DNA of 64,000 nt from Clostridium cavendishii DSM 21758 (GTDB lineage: Bacteria > Bacillota > Clostridia > Clostridiales > Clostridiaceae): the NCBI RefSeq assembly GCF_900141845.1, contig NZ_FQZB01000004.1:227752-291751 (forward strand). The letters run 5' to 3'. Positions 45,347 to 55,258 of this stretch are shown here, piece by piece (within the stretch, counting starts at the first letter, position 1; every line of letters begins with the position of its first letter). A model generated the notes under the pieces. It worked only from the letters and a program-made list of their open reading frames with translations, searched no databases and was not told the DNA's origin. The translations under genes were made by a program, and so were the position numbers.

Positions 45347-47107
45347 ATGTCAAACAAAAAAAGTAGTAAAGATTCAAATTTATCAAATTATGGTTATGAC
45401 ATGGTTGTAGCTACTACTCAAGATTCAATAAATGCTACATTAAAACAATATCTTTACAAAATGGAGTCTACAGAATATGTTGTAGCTTATTCTATAACTT
45501 ATGATGAAAAGGGACATTCGTTAATAAAGGAAATTAGTTACCATGAATTAGTTGAGAAAATTGGCATTGATTTATTTAAAATTTCTGAAGATAATAAAAC
45601 TCAAAAAGAAATTGATGCTATTAATAAAGCTTATGATGACTTTGATTTTTATATGGCAATTAAAGGTTCTATAGGAATAGATAAGTTAACTAATGGATTT
45701 CCTGATATTATAGAATTATTAGAAAGTGATATTTCAAGTACGGCAAATGTATCATATAAAGCCTATTTTAATAATTTAGAATTTGTATATTTAAAAGAGC
45801 ATAAAAGTAATGTCTATTTTAATAATTTAAAGCAGCCAAAAGATAATCCTTGGATTTTTAAATTTAATGTAAAATTAGATTTACAGGATGAGGATTTTAA
45901 AAATCTACCTATAGATATACAAAAGCAAATTAAAAATCTTGATCCAGAAACAATGTTCAGTGTTAAACAACTTTATTTAGATTTAAACTCCGCAAAACTT
46001 CAATCATGTCCTACTATTGAAGGCGTGTCGGAAGGAACTGAAGAGTATGACTTAATTAATAGATTCTTTGTTAAAATATATTGGAAGGGATTAAAGGATA
46101 GTGATAAGGGTGATGTGATATTTGGATATGCACTTGCACCACTTAAGAAAGGGACAAGTTATAATAATAATTCTAATTATGACCCTAACTATATTATAGT
46201 TCCAACAAATTTTACTTTCTATGTCTCTACCTATTCAGATCCTAAAACCGGTAAAAAAAATCCTGGCTTAAATACTTTGAATTATGTAGTAATGTGTGAT
46301 GGACATTTAATTCCTAAATTAAAGCCATTTACTTGGAATTGGCTTGAATCAAATGAACAGTCAAATAAACATGGAAGTATATCTATCAATAGGAATGATT
46401 TTGCTAGTAAAATGGCTAATCAGCTTATGAATTCTTTAAAATTATTATTACTACAGCCTAAAGTAGCAGTTAAGAAAAATGGTTCTGATTTTCATTTAGA
46501 AATTTATTTAGAACCTTGTGAAGATAAAGTTGAACCTATAGTAGTAACTGAAAGTGGGTCTAAAGTATTAACCTATAAATTTAGCCGTAAAGATTCAGAT
46601 GATGATAAATATGGATTACTAAGAAAAGCTAGTGCTTCGTTAGAGTATATTTTAGATTATTCTGTGGAATTTATTAATAATAAAATAATAATTACAACTA
46701 AAATTGAAACACCATTAAAAGTTGATCCAGGAGCTATTACTAAAACTGCAAAAGGAGAAATTGCATCTTATGTTTTAACAGATATTTATACTTTATTTGT
46801 TGATGTTAATGGAGGATTAGATTTTAAGTATAAGCATGATTCTGTATATCATCAGGATGACTTTGATGCTGGCATTTGGACAAACATGTGTTTTAAAAAT
46901 TTCAATGAATTTATTGATAAATATAGATATAGATTAAAAAAAGCAATAGATGATTATTGTTTTAAATATAACAAGTCAATGGGCAAAAATTTAAATAAGT
47001 CTTTAAACTGGGTGTTTCCTGGAAATTCAAGCTTTATATTTAGTAATGTATCTTTTTCAAATTACCAAGATTTAATAGTTAACATTACTTATGCGCAAGA
47101 AAATTAA
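45347..47107 (+). CDS. TULIP/P47-like protein, first gene of a two-gene locus
   Basis: Protein of 586 residues without signal peptide or membrane segment. It begins NYGYDMVVATTQDSINATLK, much like the start of TULIP-fold proteins including P47 of botulinum toxin clusters (YGWDIVYGCSKRVVNKHL). The rest is mostly beta-strand with a repeated Phe/Asp/Asn-rich pattern and few Cys. TULIP proteins often bind lipids in a tubular cavity; P47 and OrfX proteins go with neurotoxins and with mosquitocidal toxin PMP1. ATG at 45347 follows GAAGGAG by 8 bases; the longer frame starts with a GTG next to that site. Stop codon overlaps an ATG 15 bases before the next gene's start, indicating coupling. Confidence 0.65.
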   Translation: MSNKKSSKDSNLSNYGYDMVVATTQDSINATLKQYLYKMESTEYVVAYSITYDEKGHSLIKEISYHELVEKIGIDLFKISEDNKTQKEIDAINKAYDDFDFYMAIKGSIGIDKLTNGFPDIIELLESDISSTANVSYKAYFNNLEFVYLKEHKSNVYFNNLKQPKDNPWIFKFNVKLDLQDEDFKNLPIDIQKQIKNLDPETMFSVKQLYLDLNSAKLQSCPTIEGVSEGTEEYDLINRFFVKIYWKGLKDSDKGDVIFGYALAPLKKGTSYNNNSNYDPNYIIVPTNFTFYVSTYSDPKTGKKNPGLNTLNYVVMCDGHLIPKLKPFTWNWLESNEQSNKHGSISINRNDFASKMANQLMNSLKLLLLQPKVAVKKNGSDFHLEIYLEPCEDKVEPIVVTESGSKVLTYKFSRKDSDDDKYGLLRKASASLEYILDYSVEFINNKIIITTKIETPLKVDPGAITKTAKGEIASYVLTDIYTLFVDVNGGLDFKYKHDSVYHQDDFDAGIWTNMCFKNFNEFIDKYRYRLKKAIDDYCFKYNKSMGKNLNKSLNWVFPGNSSFIFSNVSFSNYQDLIVNITYAQEN

Positions 47108-47121
47108 TGGAGGTTAGAAAT

Positions 47122-50100
47122 ATGAAGTATGTACTAGAGCAGTCAAATGAATTCATAGATAGTTACAAATATTTACAACTTGCAACTGCCGAAAAGAAAA
47201 TGGAGGCTTTATGTGATAATAATTATAATAGACTTTTTTCTATAGGTGATGATGGAAAATTTTACCTAACATATGAAAAGTCTGATAACGATACTGGATG
47301 GGAAAAAGTAAACTTAAATGAATTTATTGAAAAAAGTAATCCTCACAAAACTATATCTACAAAAACCTTTGCAATAGCTCAAGATTCACAAAATGAAAAA
47401 TTCTATTTATCTGTAGTAGTTACAATAGATAATGTGGATCGTTTATATGTATCTAAAGAAGAAATTATATATGCTCCTAAATGGATTGAAGTTCCTTTTG
47501 ATGATTCTTCTATTACAAGTAATATAGCAATTAATGAATTATATATGTCTACATTAAATTCAAAAAGATATATAATAGCAGACATTACTACTAATGATGC
47601 TTCAAAAATACTAAAACGTTATTTCATAAATATAGATTCTACAGACGACTCAAATAAATGGATTTCACATTCACTTCCGGGAGATTTTCAACATATTTAT
47701 ACAAGTAGCATGGGAAGGTCATATAAAGAAGCGGTAGATGGAATTTATACAATTGGATCAATAGGTGGGGTTAAGCAGTTAATATATACACCATCATATA
47801 ATTATTTTAATCCTAATTTAGCTCCAAACTCTATAAGATTAGCACTAGATAATAATGTTAACTTTATATCAGCTATAAGAGAAGAAAGTACAGGGTATAC
47901 GCATCTTTTTTCTTGTGGAGGTAATGCACTTTATATTTATCCTTATAAAGAGCAAAAGGGCAATGCAAAGGCTTATAAAATTTTAGAAGATGAAAATTTA
48001 AATAATATTAAAAATTTATATAGTTATGAAATAGATGGCAAGAAAATGGTATGGATATTAAATCAAAATGGTGATTTATTTTATTGTTTTTCAACTGCTA
48101 ATGATTCAGCTTTAACTGATGCAGATAATTGGAGTAGTCTAGTGCCAATATTAACAAATATTAAATATGCTTATGCTTACCCTAATATAAAAAATGGTGT
48201 TAGTAATTATTTTGCATATGGATATGATTCAATAATAAATGTTGGTAAAGAATCTGCGATTACATCTCTTTGGACAAATCAAAAAATAAACCTAACATCA
48301 CTTAATGGACCATCTACAAAATTTCCATCTTACTGTACAAGAATAGAGGTTAAAAATGAAAATAAAGTTCCTGTAGCAAAGAAAAAAGTTATATTAACAG
48401 CAACAGATTATTGTAATGTTTATATAAACAATAGATATTATTCCTTTAAGGATGATCCTATAAGTGTTTTTACAGACGAAAGAGGATTAGTAAAAATAGT
48501 GCAACAAGCTGACTCTACAGTTTCTGCTAACTTTAATGTAACAATAAATGATAGAGATAACCATTCAATATCTATTGATATAAATCCACAAAATAAGCAA
48601 CTAGATAAGCTTACATCCTTGAATACCGTGGATAAACTTAAAGGTGCTAAAAATGGTATTGGGGAAATTCTTGTTCCTGATGGGGTAAAAGATAAAAATA
48701 TTGAAGCTGTAGCAAATTCAATGGATATATTCAAGGATATGGCAACGTCCTTACCTCAAGATGGAACAGTTATGAAAGAAGGTTTATTAAAGGGTGTAAA
48801 TTATCTTGGAACTTCTCATAAAGGTATATTTGTTATAAGGGTTAATGGAGATAAAGTAAGAAGTTTTTCTGGAGATGAAGCATTAATAAATTTACCTCCT
48901 AAGTATTTAAACCTAATGACTGCTAAGGGCGGAGTTGTAGATGATATTATTTATAATTGTGGTGAGGTATTGAACTTTATAAAGAATATACCTAAAAAGG
49001 TTTTTGATATAGTAATTCATTTTGTAAATGATACATGGAACTTTATTCTTACAATAGGAGATAAGATTTATTCATTTGCTGTAAAGTGTATAAATGAAGT
49101 AGTTGCTTGTGTTCAAGCAGTATATAATTTAATTAAGGTTACAATTAAAAAGATTTTTGATTATATAAAATTCTTATTTGCTTGGGAAGATATTTCTAGA
49201 GTAAAGGATGTTATGAAGAAGACAGTCTTTTTAAGTGTTAAGTATTTAAATGACAATTTAAAGACTATTAATATAGAAGTAAATGATGCTATAGAAAAAA
49301 TGGTTGATAAGATTTCTCAGATGGCAGATTTAGATGTGGATACTGAATTAAGTAAGAAGAAAATTACTGACATGCAAAATGCATATATTCCAAAGGAAAA
49401 TACCAATGTAACAGATATGTATTTAACTGATTATTTTATAGAGAATTATTCAAGTTCAGAATTAGAAGAAAATTTAAAGTCTACATTATCAATGGATGAT
49501 GACTTAAAAAAAGCATTTTCTATACTTTGTGATGCAGCTTTAAAAGAAAAATCAGTTATAACAGAGTTGATTAATGATTTAAATGATAATTTGTTTAAAG
49601 ATAGTAAATTCCTCGAGTATGACTTTTTAACAATTTTGAAAAAGCTAGTTGCAATTATTGCTAAGTCTACACTTTCTTCTTGCGGGAATGTTTTAACAGC
49701 AGCCACTGATTTTTTTGAGTTATTAAGTACTAGAGGTCTTGAAATAATGGCTAAACCAATTGTAATACCAGTTTTATCAGATATTCTGACTGATATTTTT
49801 GGGATAAAACCTTTTTCAACGTTAGATATTATATGTTTATTACCATCAATAGGAACGACGTTTATTTATAAATTAGCAACTAATGAATCTCCATTTGATG
49901 ATGAATCATATGATATCTTTATGTCTATTGAAAGTTTTGATGATTTGAAGAAGGTTAAGCAGTTAAATACTAGTGCTTCAGATTCAACAACTGAAATAAA
50001 TAAAATATTATACTGCGTGTATCATATTTTTGCTGGATGTATAGGAACAATAGAGACGGCGTGTCAAGGAGTAGAGTTATTAGCTAAGGAGGGAATAATA

Positions 50101-50694
50101 GAGCCAATAAAAAATAAATTTTTTATTGGCATAACTTTAATTTTAAATATTTTAGATGTAGTAATAATGGGAGTTGGTTTAAAAATTTTCTGCCCTATAA
50201 AAGATGAAGGCGTTGCATATAGTGTAACTTTAGCAATTAGTATAATTTTGGTTGTTGTTAAATCAGCTATTGATTTTGGAGATATAACCTTTAAATTCAA
50301 GAAATTTGGAGATAATAAAGTTTTAAAAGAAATTTATAATGTTATAAAAGCGATTGCTACGCTTATAGAAGGAATGTGTCAAATAGGTCTAATCATCTAT
50401 TATTTAATAAAAAGGGTTGGAAAAGAAATAAATGATGATTCAGCAGGTTTATTAATTTCTAATTGTTGTAGTATAATACTTTGTGATATCAAAACAATAA
50501 TGGATATTTCTTATGATTATGCTAAAGACGTATATTTGAAAGGTGGAATTGAAGCCATTAGAGTTATTTGTGCAGTTGGATATTCATCAGTTCAAATAGC
50601 ATTAGGAATTAATGGAGCTCACGTCATAGATGTTGAATCTAAATCTAGAAAATTTCCTAAGTTTGTTAATTTAATACCTGATTTTTCTTTGTAA
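47122..50694 (+). CDS. Large propeller-plus-helical membrane protein, possibly toxin-like; partner of TULIP-like protein
   Basis: Protein of 1190 residues without a signal peptide; no family recognised. Residues 1-400 read like a beta-propeller, with repeated blades such as FSIGDDGKFYLTYE, DNSNKW-type turns and YLYSYEIDGKKMVWILNQNG. A beta-sandwich (about 400-490) follows, with EVKNENKVPVAKKKVILTA and a DERGLVKI turn as in transthyretin-like domains. From about 600 the chain is mostly helical, with amphipathic helices (about 620-690) and hydrophobic segments near 885-905, 960-985, 1000-1030, 1035-1055, 1085-1100 and 1150-1170. ATG at 47122 has GGAGG 8 bases upstream; the ATG at 47107 lies on that site. 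Inference: cargo or pore-forming protein delivered together with the TULIP-like one. Confidence 0.5.
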   Translation: MKYVLEQSNEFIDSYKYLQLATAEKKMEALCDNNYNRLFSIGDDGKFYLTYEKSDNDTGWEKVNLNEFIEKSNPHKTISTKTFAIAQDSQNEKFYLSVVVTIDNVDRLYVSKEEIIYAPKWIEVPFDDSSITSNIAINELYMSTLNSKRYIIADITTNDASKILKRYFINIDSTDDSNKWISHSLPGDFQHIYTSSMGRSYKEAVDGIYTIGSIGGVKQLIYTPSYNYFNPNLAPNSIRLALDNNVNFISAIREESTGYTHLFSCGGNALYIYPYKEQKGNAKAYKILEDENLNNIKNLYSYEIDGKKMVWILNQNGDLFYCFSTANDSALTDADNWSSLVPILTNIKYAYAYPNIKNGVSNYFAYGYDSIINVGKESAITSLWTNQKINLTSLNGPSTKFPSYCTRIEVKNENKVPVAKKKVILTATDYCNVYINNRYYSFKDDPISVFTDERGLVKIVQQADSTVSANFNVTINDRDNHSISIDINPQNKQLDKLTSLNTVDKLKGAKNGIGEILVPDGVKDKNIEAVANSMDIFKDMATSLPQDGTVMKEGLLKGVNYLGTSHKGIFVIRVNGDKVRSFSGDEALINLPPKYLNLMTAKGGVVDDIIYNCGEVLNFIKNIPKKVFDIVIHFVNDTWNFILTIGDKIYSFAVKCINEVVACVQAVYNLIKVTIKKIFDYIKFLFAWEDISRVKDVMKKTVFLSVKYLNDNLKTINIEVNDAIEKMVDKISQMADLDVDTELSKKKITDMQNAYIPKENTNVTDMYLTDYFIENYSSSELEENLKSTLSMDDDLKKAFSILCDAALKEKSVITELINDLNDNLFKDSKFLEYDFLTILKKLVAIIAKSTLSSCGNVLTAATDFFELLSTRGLEIMAKPIVIPVLSDILTDIFGIKPFSTLDIICLLPSIGTTFIYKLATNESPFDDESYDIFMSIESFDDLKKVKQLNTSASDSTTEINKILYCVYHIFAGCIGTIETACQGVELLAKEGIIEPIKNKFFIGITLILNILDVVIMGVGLKIFCPIKDEGVAYSVTLAISIILVVVKSAIDFGDITFKFKKFGDNKVLKEIYNVIKAIATLIEGMCQIGLIIYYLIKRVGKEINDDSAGLLISNCCSIILCDIKTIMDISYDYAKDVYLKGGIEAIRVICAVGYSSVQIALGINGAHVIDVESKSRKFPKFVNLIPDFSL

Positions 50695-50701
50695 TAAATT
50701 T

Positions 50702-50745
50702 AAAAGGAGCTAGATGACCTTTGGGTTTTATCTAGCTTCTTTGTT
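50702..50745. terminator. Terminator of the TULIP-like locus, overlapping the Nudix gene end
   Basis: Stem GAGCTAGATGA/TATCTAGCTTC followed by TTTGTTT on the plus strand. Its right half lies inside the last codons of the Nudix gene. Confidence 0.8.
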
Positions 50746-51294
50746 TATCTTATTTATAAATTTACTATACAATTTTTGCATATGAGGTTCATTTTTTGTA
50801 TATTCCATTACTTTACCTATTTCAATCCATTTAACTCCACTATTCTCATCTTCTTTTATTCTTGTTTTTTCATTTTCATCTGCTTCAAATAAATAAGCAA
50901 TAGATAAATGTAAATGAGGAGCTACATATTCACCTCTTCTATAATGAGCTTTTACATTTAATATATCTATTGAGAAAATATCATTACTTAATATCCTTAT
51001 ATTTTCAATACCAGTTTCCTCTCTAGTTTCCTTTAAAGCTACCTTTAATAAATCATTATCTCCATCGGCATGACCACCTACCCATGACCATGAATTATAT
51101 ATATTATGATGAACCATAAGTACTTTATCTTTACTCTTATTTATAATCCAAGCTGAACTTGTTATGTGTATAAGTTCATTTTTTCTCTCAAAAATGTCAT
51201 TAAAATTCTTTATATATTTTATACTTAAAGCCTTTTCTTTTTCCTCCTCCTTATTATAAGGTTTATAGCTTTCTATAGCTTTTAAACAACCCAT
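50728..51294 (-). CDS. Nudix hydrolase
   Basis: Protein of 188 residues with a Nudix box near residues 73-97: GGHADGDNDLLKVALKETREETG. The REEXG part is complete but the first Glu position is Asp or Asn. The N-terminal 40 residues are an extra charged region. It probably cleaves a nucleoside diphosphate derivative; substrate cannot be read. ATG at 51294 is preferred, since GAGGTG lies 9 bases upstream; the longer frame begins with the GTG of that site. Confidence 0.85.
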   Translation of the reverse strand: MGCLKAIESYKPYNKEEEKEKALSIKYIKNFNDIFERKNELIHITSSAWIINKSKDKVLMVHHNIYNSWSWVGGHADGDNDLLKVALKETREETGIENIRILSNDIFSIDILNVKAHYRRGEYVAPHLHLSIAYLFEADENEKTRIKEDENSGVKWIEIGKVMEYTKNEPHMQKLYSKFINKINKEAR

Positions 51295-51342
51295 ACTTTT
51301 TATCACCTCTTCTTATAATATTCCTATAAAGCTTATTATAAC

Positions 51343-51376
51343 AAAAACCTAGAAGTCAAAAAACCTCTAGGCTTAT
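51343..51376 (-). terminator. Terminator of the sigma/anti-sigma operon
   Basis: Minus strand CCTAGAGG-TTTTTTGA-CTTCTAGG with one mismatch, followed by TTTTTG. Confidence 0.8.
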
Positions 51377-51383
51377 AATTTTT

Positions 51384-52847
51384 CTATTTGTTTAAGTTTA
51401 TTCTTATTCTTTCATCCTTATATTCTGTTCTTACTTCATCATATCGTTTATCTACATCTCTATAATAAAGTTTTATCTGTGAGTTAGCATCAAAACTTCC
51501 CTTTGAGTATTTTAGCTCACAAACATCCCCATTTCTATAAGCTTTTATTTGTTCATCCTCTGGATATAGAACTGTTCCCCTTCTACCTTCTCTATCTTCA
51601 TTAGCTATTAATATTGATTGACCTAAAGTTAATGCATCTTCTTTTCCTTCTTGTATCTTAAGCTTTACATAAACATACTCTTTATCTTGTCTAAAATTAT
51701 AAATAGTTATCTTTCCATACTTTCCATCATAAATAGGTTTATCACCTTTTAAATATTCTTCTTTTATAGGTATAGGTATATTTTTTTCTAATTCATCAGG
51801 ATTTTCTACTTTTACTGGTACTATATCTAAATACTTAGTCTTATCTTTTAAACTGTTTAATGCAAAACCTATAAATCTTCTATCATAATCCGGCTTATAT
51901 CCATTTGAATATCCCATTCCATAAGAATCATTTTTAATTAAATTTCCCTTATCATCATATATATTGAAATCATATCTTAAACCATAAGGTCTGCTTTCAT
52001 TAGGCTTTACATCACCTTCTATTACAACATTCATAGGAGAATACATCAACTTTTTAAGTCTAATATTTCCTATTGTGGTATTCCTTTCATCACTTAGTGT
52101 CTTTTCAAAGCTTTCCTTAAAAAAGTCCTTTGGATCAAAAGTACCTTTTACTATCCACTGCCCCTTAAGTCCAGACATCTCACTTATATTCCAACTAAAA
52201 TCGAATTTTTTGCTTAAATCATCAATAGACAAAAAATGATATGGTATAACAGTTACAACATAATAAATATTTTTATCCTTAATATAATTTTTCCTTGTAA
52301 ATGTATCTACTTTATATTCCTTGTTATTTACAGTAATTTTTGAATCCCATACTTGAGGCAATCTGTCTTTTCCACCATAGCCAAGCTGTTCTTTACTTAA
52401 AGTATCCATATCACCTTCAACAGTATATGTAAATACTAATCCTTGCCCATCTAAAACTAACTTATCCATCTCTAACTTCAATCCATTACTTTCAGTTATC
52501 TGCTTTATTTCTTGTGAAAACTCGTCTAACTTCTCGTAATAAACCTTATCATCTGTGTTTTTAGCTAAATATTGAAATATACCTCCAACTACAGGTACTG
52601 CTTTTGCAACTGTTGGGAACATAAAGCCTAATGAAGTAATAGTGACAAATGAAATTCCTGCTGCTATAACTATCTTTTTACCATATTTGTTGACTTTTGA
52701 TTTTTTAGGTAATGATTTAAGTGTCTTCTCTAATTCTAAATCAGCTCTCACTGATATCCTTTCCTTACCCAGTTCACCCTTAATCTCTTTTTTTATAAGC
52801 TCATCTATTAAAATATCATCTTGTTTACTAAGAAAATCCTTATTCAT
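51384..52847 (-). CDS. DUF4179-type anti-sigma factor
   Basis: Protein of 487 residues: N-terminal cytoplasmic region (1-55) with KDDILIDELIKKEI-type helices, one membrane segment near 58-80, and a large extracytoplasmic beta-rich domain resembling the DUF4179/DUF5643 anti-sigma family. It should hold the ECF sigma factor encoded upstream until a cell-envelope signal is sensed outside. The gene overlaps the sigma gene by 8 bases, typical of such pairs. Ribosome site AAAGGAGGGG. No regulated protease gene is next to it. Confidence 0.8.
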   Translation of the reverse strand: MNKDFLSKQDDILIDELIKKEIKGELGKERISVRADLELEKTLKSLPKKSKVNKYGKKIVIAAGISFVTITSLGFMFPTVAKAVPVVGGIFQYLAKNTDDKVYYEKLDEFSQEIKQITESNGLKLEMDKLVLDGQGLVFTYTVEGDMDTLSKEQLGYGGKDRLPQVWDSKITVNNKEYKVDTFTRKNYIKDKNIYYVVTVIPYHFLSIDDLSKKFDFSWNISEMSGLKGQWIVKGTFDPKDFFKESFEKTLSDERNTTIGNIRLKKLMYSPMNVVIEGDVKPNESRPYGLRYDFNIYDDKGNLIKNDSYGMGYSNGYKPDYDRRFIGFALNSLKDKTKYLDIVPVKVENPDELEKNIPIPIKEEYLKGDKPIYDGKYGKITIYNFRQDKEYVYVKLKIQEGKEDALTLGQSILIANEDREGRRGTVLYPEDEQIKAYRNGDVCELKYSKGSFDANSQIKLYYRDVDKRYDEVRTEYKDERIRINLNK

Positions 52848-53388
52848 AAATATACCCCTCCTTTAAAACACTATATAATCTTTTTCTAGCCCTAGATAAA
52901 TTTGTTTTCACCGTATTTTCTGGTATATTCAAAATACTACTTATGTCTTTAACTGAAAGGTCTTCATAATAATATAAATTAATGATTGTTTGCATATCTT
53001 TATTTAATGTATTTATAGCATTCTTTAAATCCATATTTTCATATTTATCCACTATACTTATAGTACATAGTTCTTCCTTATCAACTATAATTTCCTTATT
53101 TTTCTTTCTGTAAACTTCATTGCATTCATTAATTAAAATTCTAAATAGCCAAGTCTTGAAAAACTCTTTTTGTCTTAACTTATTTATTCCCTTATAAGCT
53201 TTTAAAGTAGCCTCTTGCATAGCCTCTATAATATCATCTTCATTAGAAAGTATAGTTTTTGCTATTCTATACATTGAATCCTTATTAGTTCTTATAAGCT
53301 CTTCAAAAGCTTCTTTATCACCATTTATGGCTTTTGCCACATCTAAGTTCACTATATACCCTCCATTATTTATAAAATTAAGTTCCAT
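52840..53388 (-). CDS. ECF sigma factor (SigV/SigW-like)
   Basis: Protein of 182 residues (or 170) with sigma region 2 (FEELIRTNKDSMYRIAKTILSNEDD, EAMQEATLKAYKGI, FFKTWLFRILINEC) and region 4 (LSVKDISSILNIPENTVKTNLSRARKRL). Two starts are plausible: ATG at 53388 and GTG at 53352, each with a good ribosome site (GGAGG in both). The GTG start gives the length and N-terminus usual for this family; the ATG adds 12 residues. Upstream lies an ECF-type promoter suggesting autoregulation. Confidence 0.88.
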   Translation of the reverse strand: MELNFINNGGYIVNLDVAKAINGDKEAFEELIRTNKDSMYRIAKTILSNEDDIIEAMQEATLKAYKGINKLRQKEFFKTWLFRILINECNEVYRKKNKEIIVDKEELCTISIVDKYENMDLKNAINTLNKDMQTIINLYYYEDLSVKDISSILNIPENTVKTNLSRARKRLYSVLKEGYIYE

Positions 53389-53416
53389 AACTTTTCCTCC
53401 ATCCTCTTTATACTAG

Positions 53417-53446
53417 TTAGATGGAAAAGTCTATCTTTAGGTTTCA
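53417..53446 (-). promoter_or_regulatory. ECF-type autoregulatory promoter
   Basis: TGAAAC-N17-CATCTAA on the minus strand, 29 bases before the first ATG of the sigma gene. The TGAAAC -35 and CGTCTAA-like -10 are the hallmark of SigV/SigW-family promoters. Confidence 0.8.
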
Positions 53447-53514
53447 TATTATCATAAAAAATTTAAACTTTATAATTTTTTAACTACTCATAAACTCAAA
53501 ATTATCAAAAGTAA

Positions 53515-53550
53515 AAGAAAGCCCTAAGACAAATCCTAGGGCTTTCTTTT
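53515..53550 (-). terminator. Terminator of chemoreceptor 3
   Basis: Perfect 10-bp G/C-rich stem AAGCCCTAAG-ACAAAT-CCTAGGGCTT with one mismatch and flanking A/T runs. Confidence 0.9.
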
Positions 53551-55258
53551 AAACTTTAAACTTTTGTACTATTTCACTTAACTTTTTAGCCATTTCAGAC
53601 TGCGTTTGTGCTGAAATTGAAACTTGTTCCATACCTATTGTAGCTTCACTCACTCCAGCCTTTATAACTTCAGAACTCTCACTAGATTTTTGCGTTTGAA
53701 TTGCCATTTCCTGAACTGCCATACTAACCTGTTCTACTGTTGCAGCTATTTCTTCTGACATACTTGCTATATGCTGAGACATATTTGCAACAAATTCTGC
53801 ATCATTATAATATTCATTACCTGTTTTAATAAATTCACTAAATTGGTTTTTAATATCTATATTTATAAATTCTAATACTTGATTGCTATTTTCCTTTAGT
53901 TCTAAAAATGCATCACTAACTTCTCTTATTGTTTCTTGAATTCTAATTACAGCTTGAGAAGATTCTTCTGCAAGTTTTCTAACTTCATCTGCAACCACTG
54001 AAAATCCTTTACCTTGTTCTCCAGCTCTTGCTGCTTCTATAGCTGCATTAAGTGCAAGAAGGTTTGTTTGAGTTGATATTTCTTGTATAGTGTCTGCCAT
54101 TACTCTTATATCATCTACAACTTCTGCCTTTTTAAGTGCAGCTAAGATTTTCTCTTTTTTCTCTTCTGCTATCTTATCTGTATTTTTAGCTACTATTCCG
54201 CTATTCTCTTTAACTTCATTGGCATTATTTTTTATATGCTCTGATTTATTGCTACCTTCTGCTGCTTGTCTTGAAAGTGCTTGAATATTAGTATCCACCT
54301 CTTGTGATGATGCTGAAACTTCTTCTGCACCTGCACTAGCATCTTGCATATCAGCAGCTATCTCCTCTACTTCTTTATTAATTTCCTCAAACTTAGTTGT
54401 CATTTCTTCTACTGTTGCAGACAATTCTTCGCTTCCTGAACTTAAATCTTGAACTGAATTTGATACTTCCTTAATAAGCTCTACTATTTGTTTTTGTGCA
54501 GCATTAAGTGCAACTCCTGTATGACCAAACTCATCTGTTCTTGTTATTTCAATATATTCTGTAAAATTATTGTTTTGTAACCTTTCTGCAAAACATTTTA
54601 TTTTATTAAGAGGAACAATAATGCTTCTACTAATAATTCTTGTTACTATAATTCCAACAATTATAGCTATACCTAAGATAACTGTAAACTCCATTCTAAC
54701 TTTTTCATATTCTAAATTATTTTCATTATTAACTTTTTCTGCTTCCTTTTTTGCATAGTCTGTTAAATCTTGTAGGTTTTTTTGAAACTCATTCTCCAAA
54801 TTTTCTATTTTTCTAAATTCTTCTATAGCCTCTTTTTGTTTTTCATCTAAAGCAAGTTTTATAACATTATCCCTAAGTACTCTATAACTTTCAAGATTCT
54901 TTTCAAGTACTTGCAAAGAATCAACTTCAGACTTATCTAACGGTGTTTGCTTATATGCAGTTATATCATCACTAAATTGCTGTATTCTTTTATCAATATC
55001 CTCTTTTTTGCCCCTTTGTTTATCTTTATCATCTACATTAAGTATTATATAATAAATGTCTGCTTCAACAGCTCTCGCTTGAGCTTTACTATCATTTAAA
55101 TATTCTATTGCAAGAAGCTTATCCTTATACATTGAATTAACTTTACTATTCGCTCTAGAAATATTTATATATCCTAGTACAGCCATTAATAGTAATAATA
55201 TTAAAGCAGTTGATGATAGTACTATTATTTTGATTCTTACTTTTAAATTTTTAAACAC
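53549..55258 (-). CDS. Methyl-accepting chemotaxis protein with 4HB sensor
   Basis: Protein of 569 residues: membrane segment 9-29, four-helix-bundle extracellular domain to about 185 (NSKVNSMYKDKLLAIEYLND), second membrane segment near 190-210, HAMP, and the signalling coiled coil with LLALNAAIEAARAGEQGKGF near 385-405. It starts at GTG 55258, supported by a GAAGG/TAGGG ribosome site. The ligand domain differs from that of the two tandem receptors at 36-40 kb. Single-gene unit. Confidence 0.88.
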   Translation of the reverse strand: MFKNLKVRIKIIVLSSTALILLLLMAVLGYINISRANSKVNSMYKDKLLAIEYLNDSKAQARAVEADIYYIILNVDDKDKQRGKKEDIDKRIQQFSDDITAYKQTPLDKSEVDSLQVLEKNLESYRVLRDNVIKLALDEKQKEAIEEFRKIENLENEFQKNLQDLTDYAKKEAEKVNNENNLEYEKVRMEFTVILGIAIIVGIIVTRIISRSIIVPLNKIKCFAERLQNNNFTEYIEITRTDEFGHTGVALNAAQKQIVELIKEVSNSVQDLSSGSEELSATVEEMTTKFEEINKEVEEIAADMQDASAGAEEVSASSQEVDTNIQALSRQAAEGSNKSEHIKNNANEVKENSGIVAKNTDKIAEEKKEKILAALKKAEVVDDIRVMADTIQEISTQTNLLALNAAIEAARAGEQGKGFSVVADEVRKLAEESSQAVIRIQETIREVSDAFLELKENSNQVLEFINIDIKNQFSEFIKTGNEYYNDAEFVANMSQHIASMSEEIAATVEQVSMAVQEMAIQTQKSSESSEVIKAGVSEATIGMEQVSISAQTQSEMAKKLSEIVQKFKV

